Shown here in pieces: positions 44,566 through 53,993 of a stretch of 64,000 bases of DNA. Position numbers and translations under genes: made by a program. The notes below the pieces were generated by a model. That model searched no databases. It was not told the origin of the DNA and saw only the letters and a list, made by a program, of their open reading frames with translations. The stretch lies in the NCBI GenBank assembly GCA_000155695.1, contig DS990592.1, forward strand, positions 3,981,820 to 4,045,819, in the 5' to 3' direction. Within the stretch, counting starts at the first letter, position 1. The number at the start of each line of letters is the position of its first letter. Source of the stretch: Verrucomicrobiia bacterium DG1235. Its GTDB lineage: Bacteria; Verrucomicrobiota; Verrucomicrobiia; Opitutales; Opitutaceae.

Positions 44566-47208
44566 ATGAGATTTTTAGCGAAGTGGATGCGACTCGTTCG
44601 CGGGGCGAATGCGAGCTGGGAGGAAGACGGTATGGAGGAGGAAATGCGTTTTCATCTGGAGATGGAGGCGGAGAGAAACCGGGCAGCTGGCATGAGCGAG
44701 GCGGAGGCGCGCCGGAAGGCTTTGGCAGCGTTTGGAAATCCGAATCGGGTGCGCGAGGACTGTCGGGACGAGCTTGGCTGGTCGTGGTTGGGGGATTTTT
44801 GGCGGGATGTTTTACACGGATTTCGAGTGCTGGGTAGGCGGAAGGGATTTGCGGTGAGCGTGGTGGCGACCTTGGGGCTTTGCCTTGGGGCGAATACGGC
44901 GTTTTTCGCGGCCTTGGATCGGTTGGTTTTCGAGGAGTTGCCGTTTGCGGATGCGGATGATTTGGTCGAGGTGTATCGAGTCGATTTGAGCGATGGCGGG
45001 GCGAAGCTGGGGTCGAATTTGTCGTTGTTCAATGAATACAGTAGTAGTGCAGATTCCTTTGAATCGGTGACGTATCAGCAGGGGAAGTGGTCGAATGTCG
45101 ATATCGGCGGGCAGGTTTTTCGCGGGAACGTCTTGAGGGTTTCGGATGGGTTTTTCGAGACCTTGGGATTGGCTGCGGCGAAGGGAGAGCCGTTGAGGGC
45201 GGAGTCCGCGGACGGGGCGGCTTGGCTGAGTCATGCGTTGTGGGAGTCGAGCTTCGGTAGGGACGAGGGCTTGCTGGGGCAGGCGATTCGGGTGGACGGT
45301 CGCGATTTTAGAATTGCAGGCATTGCGCCGTGGGAGGTGGATCGAGTGACGGAGGAGGTGTCGCTTTTTGTGAAGCTAGATCGTGCGGAGCAGGCTGCGG
45401 ATGCGGCGGACGAGGAACTACGTTCTGCAAGCGAGGGGGTGGTTTGGGCGCGGCTAGCGAAAGGGGTGACGAAAGCGGAAGCGCTGTCGGAGCTGACTGG
45501 ATTGGAGAGGCGTTTTTTGGAGAGCGCGAGCGCGGGGTATCGAAATAGCAACGACACGCATTTGAGGCGAGTAGAAGTGGGATCGGTGCAGGAAATCCGA
45601 ACGCAGTGGGCCCGCTCGCGTTTGACGCTTTTGAATGTCGGCACGCTGCTGGTGCTGGTGATCGGATGCGTGAACGTGGCGAATTTGTTGCTGGCGCAGG
45701 CGAATGCCCGTGGGGAGGAATTTTGGGCTCGAGCGATGCTTGGGGCTCGGGCGACTCGTTTGGTGAGGCAGTGCGTGGGAGAAACGTGCTTGCTGGTTGG
45801 GTTTGGATGGCTGGCGAGCCTTTGGGTGAGTTTTTTGGGTATCCGTTTTCTGGAGGCGTATTCGAGCGAATTGTTTCGGCAGAATGCAGGGATTGGCTTT
45901 GGCTGGAAGGCGTTTGGGTATTCGGCATTGGTCGCGGTAGTGGTGTCTATAGGTTTGGGCTTGGTTGTGGGTTGGAAGGCTCTGGCGGCTTCGCGGCGGG
46001 CGGAGAGCGCTCGATCGGCGGTGCAGGCGACGCCCAGTCGCGCGGCGAATTGGGCGCGTTCGAGTTTGGCGATTTGGCAGACGGCGTTTACGCTGGCGTT
46101 GTTGATTGGCGGCGGCTTGTTGATTAAGAGCTTCTATTTGGTGACGAGCCAGGATTATGGGTTTGACGAGGAGGATCTAGTGACGGGACGTATCCATTTG
46201 ACGGATGCGGCGTACGAAGACGATGCGTTGAGGGAGGGCTTTAAGGACAGGTTATTGGAGGTATTGGGAGCGCATGCAGATGTGGAGGGTGTGGCGCTTT
46301 CTACGATTATCCCGACCTATGGCTATCCGGACCGGCTGGTGGCGAAGCATGATGCGGTTGAGGGGGAGGCGCGTCGGCGAGCGTCGTTTGGGTATGTATC
46401 GGCCGGGTATTTGCGAACGATGGGGATTGGTCTGTTGGCGGGGCGGGATTTCGCGGACGAGGACGCGTTTGGGTGGCAGACACCGCTGTTGGTGGACGAG
46501 CGATTTGCGGAGACGCATTTTCCGGGGGAGAACGCGATAGGGAAGCGGGTTCGTTTGGGCGGGCGGCCGCGTAACGAGAACAATTGGCCGGTGATTGTGG
46601 GAGTGGTGGAGACGGCGCGGCAGGCGAGTATCGAGGGCGAGCTAGGGCTGCCGATGGTTTACCTGCCGCTTAAGGGGTCGTGGGTGACGGAGTTCAGCGT
46701 ATTCGTAAAGTCGAGACGCGAGAGCGGGGTGGCGCTGCGGTTGATTGCGGAGGAAGTGGCGAAGCTGGACGGGCGGTTGCCGGTTTACCGGAGCGGGTCG
46801 ATGGAGGCGGTGCTGGCGGAGAGTTTGGCGGGGCGTCGCGGCTTGCTGTGGCTTTGCATGGGTATGGGAGCGGTGGCTTTGGCTTTGAGCGCGGTGGGGG
46901 TTTATGGGGCGTCGGCGTTTCGGGTGTCGCAGCGCTTGCGGGAGTTTGCGATTCGGCTGGCGATTGGGGCGACGGAGTCTCGGGTGATTCGGACGAACGT
47001 GGCGGCGGATATGCGTTTGGCTGCTTGGGGACTGGCTCTGGGACTTTTGGTGGCGTGGCAGGCGAGCCGATTTTTGGCGACTTGGCTGTACGGGGTGGAG
47101 GCGTTTGACTGGCAGACGTATGCGATCCTGACCAGCGGGGTGGGCGTGGTCTATGCGGTGTCGAACTATTTGCCGAGTCGGCGTGGGGTGAGGGCGGCGC
47201 GGTTGTAG
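44566..47208 (+). CDS. ADOP family permease (FtsX/MacB-like, duplicated)
   Basis: The 880-residue protein has the ADOP architecture: a short N-terminal segment (RFHLEMEAERNRAAGMSEAEARRKALAAFGNP is the ADOP-specific head), a membrane helix, MacB-like periplasmic domain (about 120-330), a first FtsX-type group of helices (about 345-490), a second periplasmic domain (about 500-740) and a second FtsX group (about 770-880). It belongs to the orphan ABC-permease group without an own ATPase; likely exports a lipid or peptide, or transmits a signal. The ATG has a short GGAG site. Confidence 0.92.
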   Translation: MRFLAKWMRLVRGANASWEEDGMEEEMRFHLEMEAERNRAAGMSEAEARRKALAAFGNPNRVREDCRDELGWSWLGDFWRDVLHGFRVLGRRKGFAVSVVATLGLCLGANTAFFAALDRLVFEELPFADADDLVEVYRVDLSDGGAKLGSNLSLFNEYSSSADSFESVTYQQGKWSNVDIGGQVFRGNVLRVSDGFFETLGLAAAKGEPLRAESADGAAWLSHALWESSFGRDEGLLGQAIRVDGRDFRIAGIAPWEVDRVTEEVSLFVKLDRAEQAADAADEELRSASEGVVWARLAKGVTKAEALSELTGLERRFLESASAGYRNSNDTHLRRVEVGSVQEIRTQWARSRLTLLNVGTLLVLVIGCVNVANLLLAQANARGEEFWARAMLGARATRLVRQCVGETCLLVGFGWLASLWVSFLGIRFLEAYSSELFRQNAGIGFGWKAFGYSALVAVVVSIGLGLVVGWKALAASRRAESARSAVQATPSRAANWARSSLAIWQTAFTLALLIGGGLLIKSFYLVTSQDYGFDEEDLVTGRIHLTDAAYEDDALREGFKDRLLEVLGAHADVEGVALSTIIPTYGYPDRLVAKHDAVEGEARRRASFGYVSAGYLRTMGIGLLAGRDFADEDAFGWQTPLLVDERFAETHFPGENAIGKRVRLGGRPRNENNWPVIVGVVETARQASIEGELGLPMVYLPLKGSWVTEFSVFVKSRRESGVALRLIAEEVAKLDGRLPVYRSGSMEAVLAESLAGRRGLLWLCMGMGAVALALSAVGVYGASAFRVSQRLREFAIRLAIGATESRVIRTNVAADMRLAAWGLALGLLVAWQASRFLATWLYGVEAFDWQTYAILTSGVGVVYAVSNYLPSRRGVRAARL

Positions 47209-47240
47209 GGAAGGTGTATAGGCAGAGGAGTCGCGGGCTT

Positions 47241-47267
47241 CCACCTTCGTCGAGGCTTCGGCGGACA
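47241..47267. repeat. CCTTCGTCGAGGCTTCGGCGGACA-type intergenic motif
   Basis: The sequence around CGAGGCTTCGGCGGACA resembles short GC-rich strings that recur between genes in Verrucomicrobiota, as I recall them. A related piece (CCAAGGCTTCG) lies inside repeat copy C at 56577. There is no second full copy here. Confidence 0.3.
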
Positions 47268-47312
47268 GGGAAGGCACCGCGCTACGTTTGGATCTGTCTT
47301 ACTCAAAACCTT

Positions 47313-48752
47313 CTATTTTAGGGAGAAGACTTTGGGGCTGGGGAGGCGAAGGAGGGTGACGTCGACAATGGTTGTGCGGAAGGTTTGGATGAGGGCTCGG
47401 ATGTTTGTGGGGGTGAGCTTGATGCTGAGGGGGGCGAATTCGATATCGTCGGACTTGTCTTCGTGGGCGGTGATTTCGAGGTGGACGGTGGGGACTCTGT
47501 CGAGGAGCTCGGTCCACTTTTTGGAGCGTTTGTTGAATTTCTGGGTGCGCAGGTAGAAGGTGATGGTGCCTTTGTTTTTCTTGTTGAGGTGCTTGTCCTC
47601 GATCATGTGTTCGAGCTTGTTTTTTCTGGTTCCGGGCGGGGTGGATTTGATGGTGATATCGAAGTCGCTGATTTCCGTTCCGAACTGGTCTTTGAGGCGG
47701 AAGATGAGCTGGGCGTGTCCTTCGTACTGGCTTTGCTTGTTCCACTCGAGGGCGCTCCAGCGGAGTTTGGCGGCTCGTTTGAAGGTTTGCTGGCGGGCGG
47801 TTTCGAAGCTCTCAGCGGTGGCCGCGTAGGCGTCTTCGTCGTATTCAGTGGCGAGGGCTTGTTTGACGAGGGGGACGATTTCCTTGCGATTGTCGCTGCC
47901 GGTGACGATGCCGATGTCTTCGCCGAAGTGGGCGGTTTCGTAGGCGATGAAGTAGGGGACGGCTTGGCGTTCTGAGGCGACGTCGCTGAGGTCGAATTGG
48001 TAGATTGAAGAGGTGTCTAGTAGCTCGTCGCTTTTGCGTTGGGAGATGAGGTTTTTGAGTTTGTTGATGCTGATCGAGTAGGCGGAGTCGACTGGGGCGA
48101 CGCGGAGGAAGTTGTAGTTGAGATTGCCTGCGGAGGTGCGGACGGTGTTGTCGGAGGAGTCTTCCTTAACGTAGCGAATGGGAATGTGACGCATGGAGGA
48201 GAGGGTTTGGGACCCGATGAGGCAGAATTCCTGGACTTGGTAGTCGTGATACATGTCGTTGCCGGCGTCGATGAAGTGGGCGTGCAGGTCGATGGTCTTG
48301 GAGGAGCCGAATTCGAGCTCGTCGAGGACTCGCACGCCGCGCCCGGTGCCTTTGAAGAAGCGGGCCCAGCGGGCCATTTGTCCGCGCCCGATATGAGCGA
48401 GTCCGCTGCCGAAGTTTGCTCCGGCGAGGTGGACGAGGTTGTGGATGGGGCAGGGCTTGGGGCTGTAGAGCTTGATCCAGTTTCTGACGACGAGGGCGCC
48501 GGTGCTGTGGATGATGACGTGGAAGCCGTCGGCAAGCTTAGCGGATTGGGATTGGAGGGCGCGCTCCATGGCGAAGCTGACGTCGTCGAGGGCGATCCCG
48601 TCGCTGAGGGAGATCCAGCGGCTGAGGTTGATGTCGAGGACTTCGGCTCCGAAGTGGGAGCGGAGTTCTGAGGGCAGGGTGCCGTAAATGGTTTCGGCGG
48701 TGTTGCTGGATCCTTCCGACGAGTATCCGTGAATGAGAACGATAGGTAACAT
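47313..48752 (-). CDS. PGAP1/lipase-like alpha/beta hydrolase with C-terminal beta domain
   Basis: Residues 1-260 form an alpha/beta hydrolase: IVLIHGYSSEG (oxyanion region), nucleophile elbow H82-S83-T-G85 in VIIHSTGAL, and LVHLAGANFGSGLAHIGRG, a feature of PGAP1-like lipases. Residues about 260-480 form a beta-rich domain of unknown type. The product has no signal peptide and probably acts in the cytoplasm or on the inner face of the membrane. It is a likely lipase/esterase; the substrate is unknown. The elbow uses IHSTG instead of GHSxG. Confidence 0.75.
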   Translation of the reverse strand: MLPIVLIHGYSSEGSSNTAETIYGTLPSELRSHFGAEVLDINLSRWISLSDGIALDDVSFAMERALQSQSAKLADGFHVIIHSTGALVVRNWIKLYSPKPCPIHNLVHLAGANFGSGLAHIGRGQMARWARFFKGTGRGVRVLDELEFGSSKTIDLHAHFIDAGNDMYHDYQVQEFCLIGSQTLSSMRHIPIRYVKEDSSDNTVRTSAGNLNYNFLRVAPVDSAYSISINKLKNLISQRKSDELLDTSSIYQFDLSDVASERQAVPYFIAYETAHFGEDIGIVTGSDNRKEIVPLVKQALATEYDEDAYAATAESFETARQQTFKRAAKLRWSALEWNKQSQYEGHAQLIFRLKDQFGTEISDFDITIKSTPPGTRKNKLEHMIEDKHLNKKNKGTITFYLRTQKFNKRSKKWTELLDRVPTVHLEITAHEDKSDDIEFAPLSIKLTPTNIRALIQTFRTTIVDVTLLRLPSPKVFSLK

Positions 48753-49022
48753 AGCAGGCTGGGTTGGGAAGTTGGTGAACGAAGAGGGTCGAACTTAGTT
48801 CATATTCAATGATTTAGAAAGCTTGGAATCGTGCGAACTTATAGTGGTGATTAATTTTTATCGCATTAAACATGCCGTAATTAAGTAAATGTAATCCCTT
48901 AGCGCGTGAGTTTACGGGTACCAGTACCTTTGGTACCTAGCGAAGGCCTGCAGGGTGTAAGAGCGTCCTTGAAAAACGCTCTCCTTAAGTTCTGATACAG
49001 ACTCTCGATATCCCTTAGAGTA
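48753..49022. promoter_or_regulatory. Divergent promoter region with structured leader
   Basis: The 270 bases separate the lipase-like gene and the TonB receptor. The first half is AT-rich. Near the receptor, GTACC-TTT-GGTAC (48924-48936) and AGAGCGT / ACGCTCT (48960-48966, 48976-48982; 9-base loop) form hairpins 40-100 bases upstream of the start. No known riboswitch core is recognisable. Confidence 0.45.
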
Positions 49023-51140
49023 ATGAAAAGCCCCCTTGAGTTTATAAAACTGATGCGACCTGAAATGGGTCGGATGGCTTTTTGCGTTATTTTGGCCTTT
49101 GGCGGTTTCTCTGTTTTTGGGCGGGATGACTTGGACATCGCGTCTCTTTCTTTGGACGAGCTGATGGAGGTGGAGGTGACGACTCCGGGCAAGGTGCCTG
49201 AGGCGATACGCGATACGCCGGCGAGCGTGTATCTGGTGAGCCGGGATGATATTGAGACTTTTGGCTACTCGAATTTGACGGAGGTTCTCGAGAATGTGCC
49301 CGGCTTCTACAACATTGATAACTACACGGGTGTCAGTGGGAATTTTGGGGTGCGGGGCTATTGGAATGGTCGTTCTCAGAATAGCAGTGTTGCGATTTTG
49401 GTGAATGGGGTGCCTCAGATGCGGCCTGACTTGTTCGCGACTCCGATGGAGGGGATAAACGTGCCGGTGGAGGCGATTGATCGTGTCGAGGTTTCGCGGG
49501 GTCCGAATAGCGTGGTTTACGGGAATGGCGCTTTTTTCGGAGCGATCAACATCATCACGAACGACTCGTACAGCGACGATCAGTTGAGCGTGACTTCGGG
49601 GACAAATGGAACTTCGCGGGTAGTGGGTCGTTTGTCTGAGTTTGGAGACGACTTCCATGTGATTTTCAATGCGGGCTTTTCGACGACTGACGGTCACGGC
49701 CACGACTTGCTGGACTTGGTGAGCGAGAATCGTCGGTTTTTGCTTCCGTCTTATGGTGTGGAGGAAGGGAACTCTTCTCTTGCCGGCCGGCTTGAGCAGC
49801 AGTCGGGGTTTGTCCAGTTGTCTGGCGCTTGGCGTGACTTGTACTTCGACTATAGTTTGAACGATGCTGAAGTGGAGTCTTTTTCGGGATTTCCGGCTGT
49901 GGTGGACGGGAATCTTCGTTCGAGTAGCAGTTCGCGGTTTTTGGTGGGGGGTAATATTTCGTTTAGCGATCAGTTAAGTTTGGATACGCGCCTGACTTAT
50001 CTTTCGTTTTTGAGCGAGGAAGATTACGACGCTTTGCATCCTGATTTCGTAGGGGTGAACACGCGTGACTTTGACAACTGGGAGCTGGAGTCGCTGATGA
50101 CTTATGATCGGAGCGAGTCTTTGCGTTTCATCGCGGGGGTCAATTTGCAGCGTATGCAGAATTTCTACGAGTTTACGGATGTGCCTGACGTGGGTCTGAT
50201 CCGGGAGTCTGTCGTGATCGACGAGCGAGATTTGCGTTCCTTGTTTGGTCAGGTTAGCTACCAGTTTGCGGAGCCGTTTCGTTTGGTGGCGGGCTATCGG
50301 GTCGAGGAGATGCTTGGTTTCGATCGGTTTGTCTTCGAGGCCGAGCCGGTGGACGGCACTCCGCTGCCCGGGTGGGAGAAGGGAAATTTTAACAATGGGA
50401 CGCCGCGGGTCTCGCTGATCTATCAGCCGAACGAATCTCAAGTGCTGAAGGTGATGATCGGTGATGCGACGAAGATTCCTAATTTCAATGATCCCGGATT
50501 CAATACGGAGAAATCGCGTACCACGGAAATCAACTACACTTGGACGACGGAGTCTGTCCTGATTAGCGCGAGCGTCTTCCGCAACGAGTTGAGCGATTTG
50601 TTGATCCAAACCTTGGATATTGAGGTTTCGGGTTTGATCGACACGGATCTTTTGAGTGGTGGCGAGGTTGAGACTGAGGGAATCGAGATTTTGGTTCGTA
50701 AGAGTTTCTCGGATACGATTCGGGGCGAATTGGGTGTGACGTGGCAGGACTCTGAAAATGCTCAGACTCCAAATCAATTATTGAGCTACTCGCCGGAGCT
50801 GGTCGCTCATGGGAAAATATCTTACCACAAGGGTGATTTTTCCGCGTCGGGTCTGGCGCGCTTCGTCGACGAGATGAGTTCGTTCTATAATCTGGATACG
50901 GATTCGTCTCCGTTGTTTGTAGGTGGATTTTTCGGAGACGCGGTCGATAGCTATTTTGTCGCGGACGTGAATATGCGTTGGGATAATGTTTGGGAGGACG
51001 TCTATTTGAATCTGCGCATTTCAAACGTATTCGATACTGAGATACGCTATCCCAACAATCCGATTAATGGTTTGCTCCTTGATCGAGGAAACATCGGTCT
51101 CGATCGTCGCGTCGCATTGACTGCTGGGATTCGCTTTTAG
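49023..51140 (+). CDS. TonB-dependent receptor
   Basis: A 705-residue receptor, with signal peptide core at about residues 18-31 (the start may be at Met11 or Met15), an acidic TonB-box segment (LSLDELMEVEVTTPGK), plug (about 45-170; DTPASVYLVSRDDIETFGY, NLTEVLENVPGFYNID, AIDRVEVSRGPNSVVYGNGAFFGAINIIT) and a barrel ending in RVALTAGIRF. It belongs to the VTTPGK-type class that often accompanies YfiR/CHASE8 kinases. The gene is convergent with such a pair and overlaps the kinase gene by 4 bases. The ligand is unknown; the plug is like those of vitamin or metal-complex receptors. Confidence 0.93.
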   Translation: MKSPLEFIKLMRPEMGRMAFCVILAFGGFSVFGRDDLDIASLSLDELMEVEVTTPGKVPEAIRDTPASVYLVSRDDIETFGYSNLTEVLENVPGFYNIDNYTGVSGNFGVRGYWNGRSQNSSVAILVNGVPQMRPDLFATPMEGINVPVEAIDRVEVSRGPNSVVYGNGAFFGAINIITNDSYSDDQLSVTSGTNGTSRVVGRLSEFGDDFHVIFNAGFSTTDGHGHDLLDLVSENRRFLLPSYGVEEGNSSLAGRLEQQSGFVQLSGAWRDLYFDYSLNDAEVESFSGFPAVVDGNLRSSSSSRFLVGGNISFSDQLSLDTRLTYLSFLSEEDYDALHPDFVGVNTRDFDNWELESLMTYDRSESLRFIAGVNLQRMQNFYEFTDVPDVGLIRESVVIDERDLRSLFGQVSYQFAEPFRLVAGYRVEEMLGFDRFVFEAEPVDGTPLPGWEKGNFNNGTPRVSLIYQPNESQVLKVMIGDATKIPNFNDPGFNTEKSRTTEINYTWTTESVLISASVFRNELSDLLIQTLDIEVSGLIDTDLLSGGEVETEGIEILVRKSFSDTIRGELGVTWQDSENAQTPNQLLSYSPELVAHGKISYHKGDFSASGLARFVDEMSSFYNLDTDSSPLFVGGFFGDAVDSYFVADVNMRWDNVWEDVYLNLRISNVFDTEIRYPNNPINGLLLDRGNIGLDRRVALTAGIRF

Positions 51141-53050
51141 CGATCAAGCCACTTGTGGATAATTAGGTTGAGGCGTTCGGTGTTGAATGGCTTTGGGAGA
51201 AAGTCGTCCATGCCCGCTTCGAGGCACTGTTGGCTTCCACGTGTCGTGACGTGGGCGGTCATGGCAATTATCGGAGTGCGGTAGCCTCCGTTTTCGAGTT
51301 TTCTGAGTTCTTTGGCGGTGTCGTAGCCATTCATATTCGGCATCTTTATGTCGAGTATGATGAGGTTGAAGTTCTCTTTCTTTGCCAGTTCGATTGCGTC
51401 CATGCCGCTGCGGGCGCATACGACTTCGTGGCCGCAGCTGGTGAGCATGGATTCGCCGAGCTCTAGATTGACGAGCTGATCGTCGACGAGGAGGACTTTG
51501 CCTTTCTTGCCGGATTTGGTGATGTGCAGTGCAGGGGCGATGCTTGGATCGGGGTCGATTTCGTTGCTGAAATTGACGGGTACTTCTATCCAGAAGACGG
51601 AGCCGACACCTTTATCGCTGTTGAAGCCAATTTGACCGTTCATCGCCTCAACTATTTTTTTGGTGATGGCGAGTCCGAGCCCGAGTCCGCTGTATTGGCG
51701 GGTGAGGCTGACGTCGATTTGAGAGAATGGCTTGAAGACTTTTTCACGGTCTTCTTCGCTTATCCCTATTCCGGTATCCTGAACTTCGATACGTAGCAGG
51801 GCATCGTGATCTGCGGTTTTGTCGATAAATGTAAGGATCTTGATACTGCCTGACTCTGTGAATTTTACAGCGTTTGCTACAAGGTTGAGCACGACTTGCT
51901 GGAGTTTAACTCGATCGGCGGAGAGGGTGTTTTTTTCTTTGAAGGCATCGTTTCCGAACTGGTGCTGGCAGGTCATGGTAACGCCTTTGCTCTTCGCTTG
52001 TCTTTCGAGCAGATTGATGACGTTTTGGCAAAGCCGCTGGTAGTCGACAGGTTCGAGTGTGAGGTTGACGATACCTCGTTCGAATCGACTGTAGTCGATG
52101 ACGTGGTCGATAAGGTCCTGCAGGTGAGTGGCGTATTGTTTGACGAGTCCGAGCTGTTTTCGGTCTTCGGCTTCGGCTGTTTTTCGAAGGAGGATCTCTA
52201 CGTATCCGATAATTGGATTCAGTGGAGTTCTCAGTTCGTGGCTGATGACGGAGAGGAAGTCGTCCTTGGCTCTACTTGAGGCTTCCGCTGTTTCCTTTGC
52301 GAGAACGAGTGCGTCTTCGCGCTTTTCGATTTCGGCCATCATCTCGTTGAAGGCGTCCACGAGTTGGCCGGTTTCGTCGTCGCTGATGCGTTTCTGGCGT
52401 GTGGAAACGTCGTGATCTTCGGTGATGCGCCGAGTGGTTTTTGCGAGCTCGGTGATTGGGCGCAGGATGCGTTCGCTGAGTCGGCTAGCGAGTACGATAG
52501 CTGTTAGTATCGATGCGAGCACGAGCACGACGAACATGATGAGCCGGCCGTAGATGAACGAGGTTATTTCTTCGATGTTGGCCTTTAGTACGATGTGGGC
52601 GTAGTAGGGGCCATTGAGTGCGATCGGCGCTTTAACGATGAGGTGCTGTCCGTTGAATCCTGTCTCTGTCTTGAGATCGGGCGGGGCGATGCGTGTGTCT
52701 TCTCCCGTTTTCCGGTAGGAGGTGAAGAGGCGGCCGTCGGGGAGGTAGACGCCGGCGCTGACGACGGATTTTTGTTGTGAGAGTGCGGAGAGGATTTCGC
52801 TGCCGTCTTTTGGGTCGTCGAAAATGATAGCTGCGTCGATGGTAGACGCGATCATGCGGGCGGAGGTTTGGTGTTCCGCGAGAAGGCGTGACTTGAAAGA
52901 GCTGAGTTCGACGAGGAAGGAGGCCAGCATGGAGATGAAGGTGACGAAGCCGGCGACGAGGGAGATAAGGACGATGAGTTTTCTACGCAGAGATAGCTTG
53001 TGATAGCTCTTCACCATTTTGGGGGTATTTTTCTGGCTCACGCTGCTCAT
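51137..53050 (-). CDS. Hybrid histidine kinase with CHASE8 sensor and receiver
   Basis: The order in 637 residues is: membrane helix (25-46), periplasmic CHASE8 sensor (about 47-170; ARMIASTIDAAIIFDD is diagnostic), second helix (about 172-194), HAMP (195-245), HisKA with H271 (SVISHELRTPLNPI), HATPase (NLVANAVKFT, DTGIGI, GLGLGLAI), and REC with phospho-acceptor D567 (LIILDIKMPN). No helix-turn-helix follows, so output probably goes through an unlinked partner. The ATG lies in the yfiR stop (ATGA). YfiR is the expected regulator of the CHASE8 domain. Confidence 0.93.
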   Translation of the reverse strand: MSSVSQKNTPKMVKSYHKLSLRRKLIVLISLVAGFVTFISMLASFLVELSSFKSRLLAEHQTSARMIASTIDAAIIFDDPKDGSEILSALSQQKSVVSAGVYLPDGRLFTSYRKTGEDTRIAPPDLKTETGFNGQHLIVKAPIALNGPYYAHIVLKANIEEITSFIYGRLIMFVVLVLASILTAIVLASRLSERILRPITELAKTTRRITEDHDVSTRQKRISDDETGQLVDAFNEMMAEIEKREDALVLAKETAEASSRAKDDFLSVISHELRTPLNPIIGYVEILLRKTAEAEDRKQLGLVKQYATHLQDLIDHVIDYSRFERGIVNLTLEPVDYQRLCQNVINLLERQAKSKGVTMTCQHQFGNDAFKEKNTLSADRVKLQQVVLNLVANAVKFTESGSIKILTFIDKTADHDALLRIEVQDTGIGISEEDREKVFKPFSQIDVSLTRQYSGLGLGLAITKKIVEAMNGQIGFNSDKGVGSVFWIEVPVNFSNEIDPDPSIAPALHITKSGKKGKVLLVDDQLVNLELGESMLTSCGHEVVCARSGMDAIELAKKENFNLIILDIKMPNMNGYDTAKELRKLENGGYRTPIIAMTAHVTTRGSQQCLEAGMDDFLPKPFNTERLNLIIHKWLDR

Positions 53051-53607
53051 TCTTTGACGAGTCTGGCGGCGAGCCTCAGGAGTTTGGCGCGGTAGTCTAT
53101 GCCGCGGCGCTCGGAGTTATCCAGTTGGATTTCGAAGCCGAGGCGGCGTTGACGTTTCACTAGGTTGACCAGTCCGCCCTGTTCGAGGAAGCCTTCGAAG
53201 GTTCCGATCAGGACGACGGGTTTGTTTTCGAGCTTCCGGATCAGGCGGGGGATTTCCGCGGGTTCCGGCTTGTTGAAAAAGATGGCGTGAAAGGAGGCGA
53301 GTTCCTCGGCTGTCATCTCTGAGTGCGCGTGCTTGACGATGTAGCGACCTTGAAATCGAGGATCTGCGAGCAGATTCTGAAATGCTTCAAGCGATTCGGC
53401 TGAATTGAATACGCCGATTCGCCTTGGTTCGGCGGGGTCGGCATTTTCCGTTTCCGGCCACTCGGTGAAGCTGAGCAGCTGGAGGGTCATCGCTGCTTCC
53501 ACGGTTGCTTGTTCGACGGGTTGCGAATGGGCGAGGGCGGCGAGCTTGCATACGAGCAAGCACGCAACAGCGTAGGCTGTCCTTTTTCCACTCGAAAAGA
53601 GGTTCAT
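53047..53607 (-). CDS. YfiR family periplasmic regulator (DUF4154)
   Basis: A signal peptide (residues 1-28) precedes a YfiR domain: VEAAMTLQLLSFTEWPET, IGVFNSAE, then LEQGGLVNLVKRQRRLGFEIQLDNSERRG and LLRLAARLVKE. In Pseudomonas YfiR binds the periplasmic CHASE8 domain of the diguanylate cyclase YfiN/TpbB and represses it. Here the coupled gene has the same CHASE8 sensor but a histidine-kinase output. It should therefore modulate this kinase. The two are a transcription unit convergent with the TonB receptor. Confidence 0.88.
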   Translation of the reverse strand: MNLFSSGKRTAYAVACLLVCKLAALAHSQPVEQATVEAAMTLQLLSFTEWPETENADPAEPRRIGVFNSAESLEAFQNLLADPRFQGRYIVKHAHSEMTAEELASFHAIFFNKPEPAEIPRLIRKLENKPVVLIGTFEGFLEQGGLVNLVKRQRRLGFEIQLDNSERRGIDYRAKLLRLAARLVKE

Positions 53608-53993
53608 CGATTAGCGCGCAGGTTGGATTCCTGAGGTTGAATTGAAATTTAAATACACAGCTTGGGAGGTCGATCTAGGCGCCTGTCTTGCCGGTTTGGG
53701 AAAGGTGGCGGTGTTTTGCCTGTTCGCAAATGGAGCGATTGCTTTGCAGCTAGCGGGCGGGCGGTTTTTTAGATCGGGAATTTGAAATGCAATTACCTGA
53801 GATTTTTGAGAGAGCGGGTATATCGAAAGTTCGTCCAGCCAATAGGTTAGACATTAGATGATTTCACTCTGCTGGGGGATCGCGAGCACTTTTCGGTACT
53901 TTCTAGGTCGTTGAGAAAATGCGTTGTGAAAATTGCGTGGCGGCGCGGTCGCGACTCAGTTTTTTTCGTACGAGAGTCTACAAGTAACATATT
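53608..53993. other. Intergenic region without a recognisable gene
   Basis: The 386 bases separate yfiR and the flavin oxidoreductase, which are divergent. I see no open frame with coding character and no strong hairpin; it probably holds the two promoters. Confidence 0.6.

Noticed and set aside
48900-49022. Cobalamin or c-di-GMP riboswitch
   Set aside because: No conserved core of either class could be found by eye.
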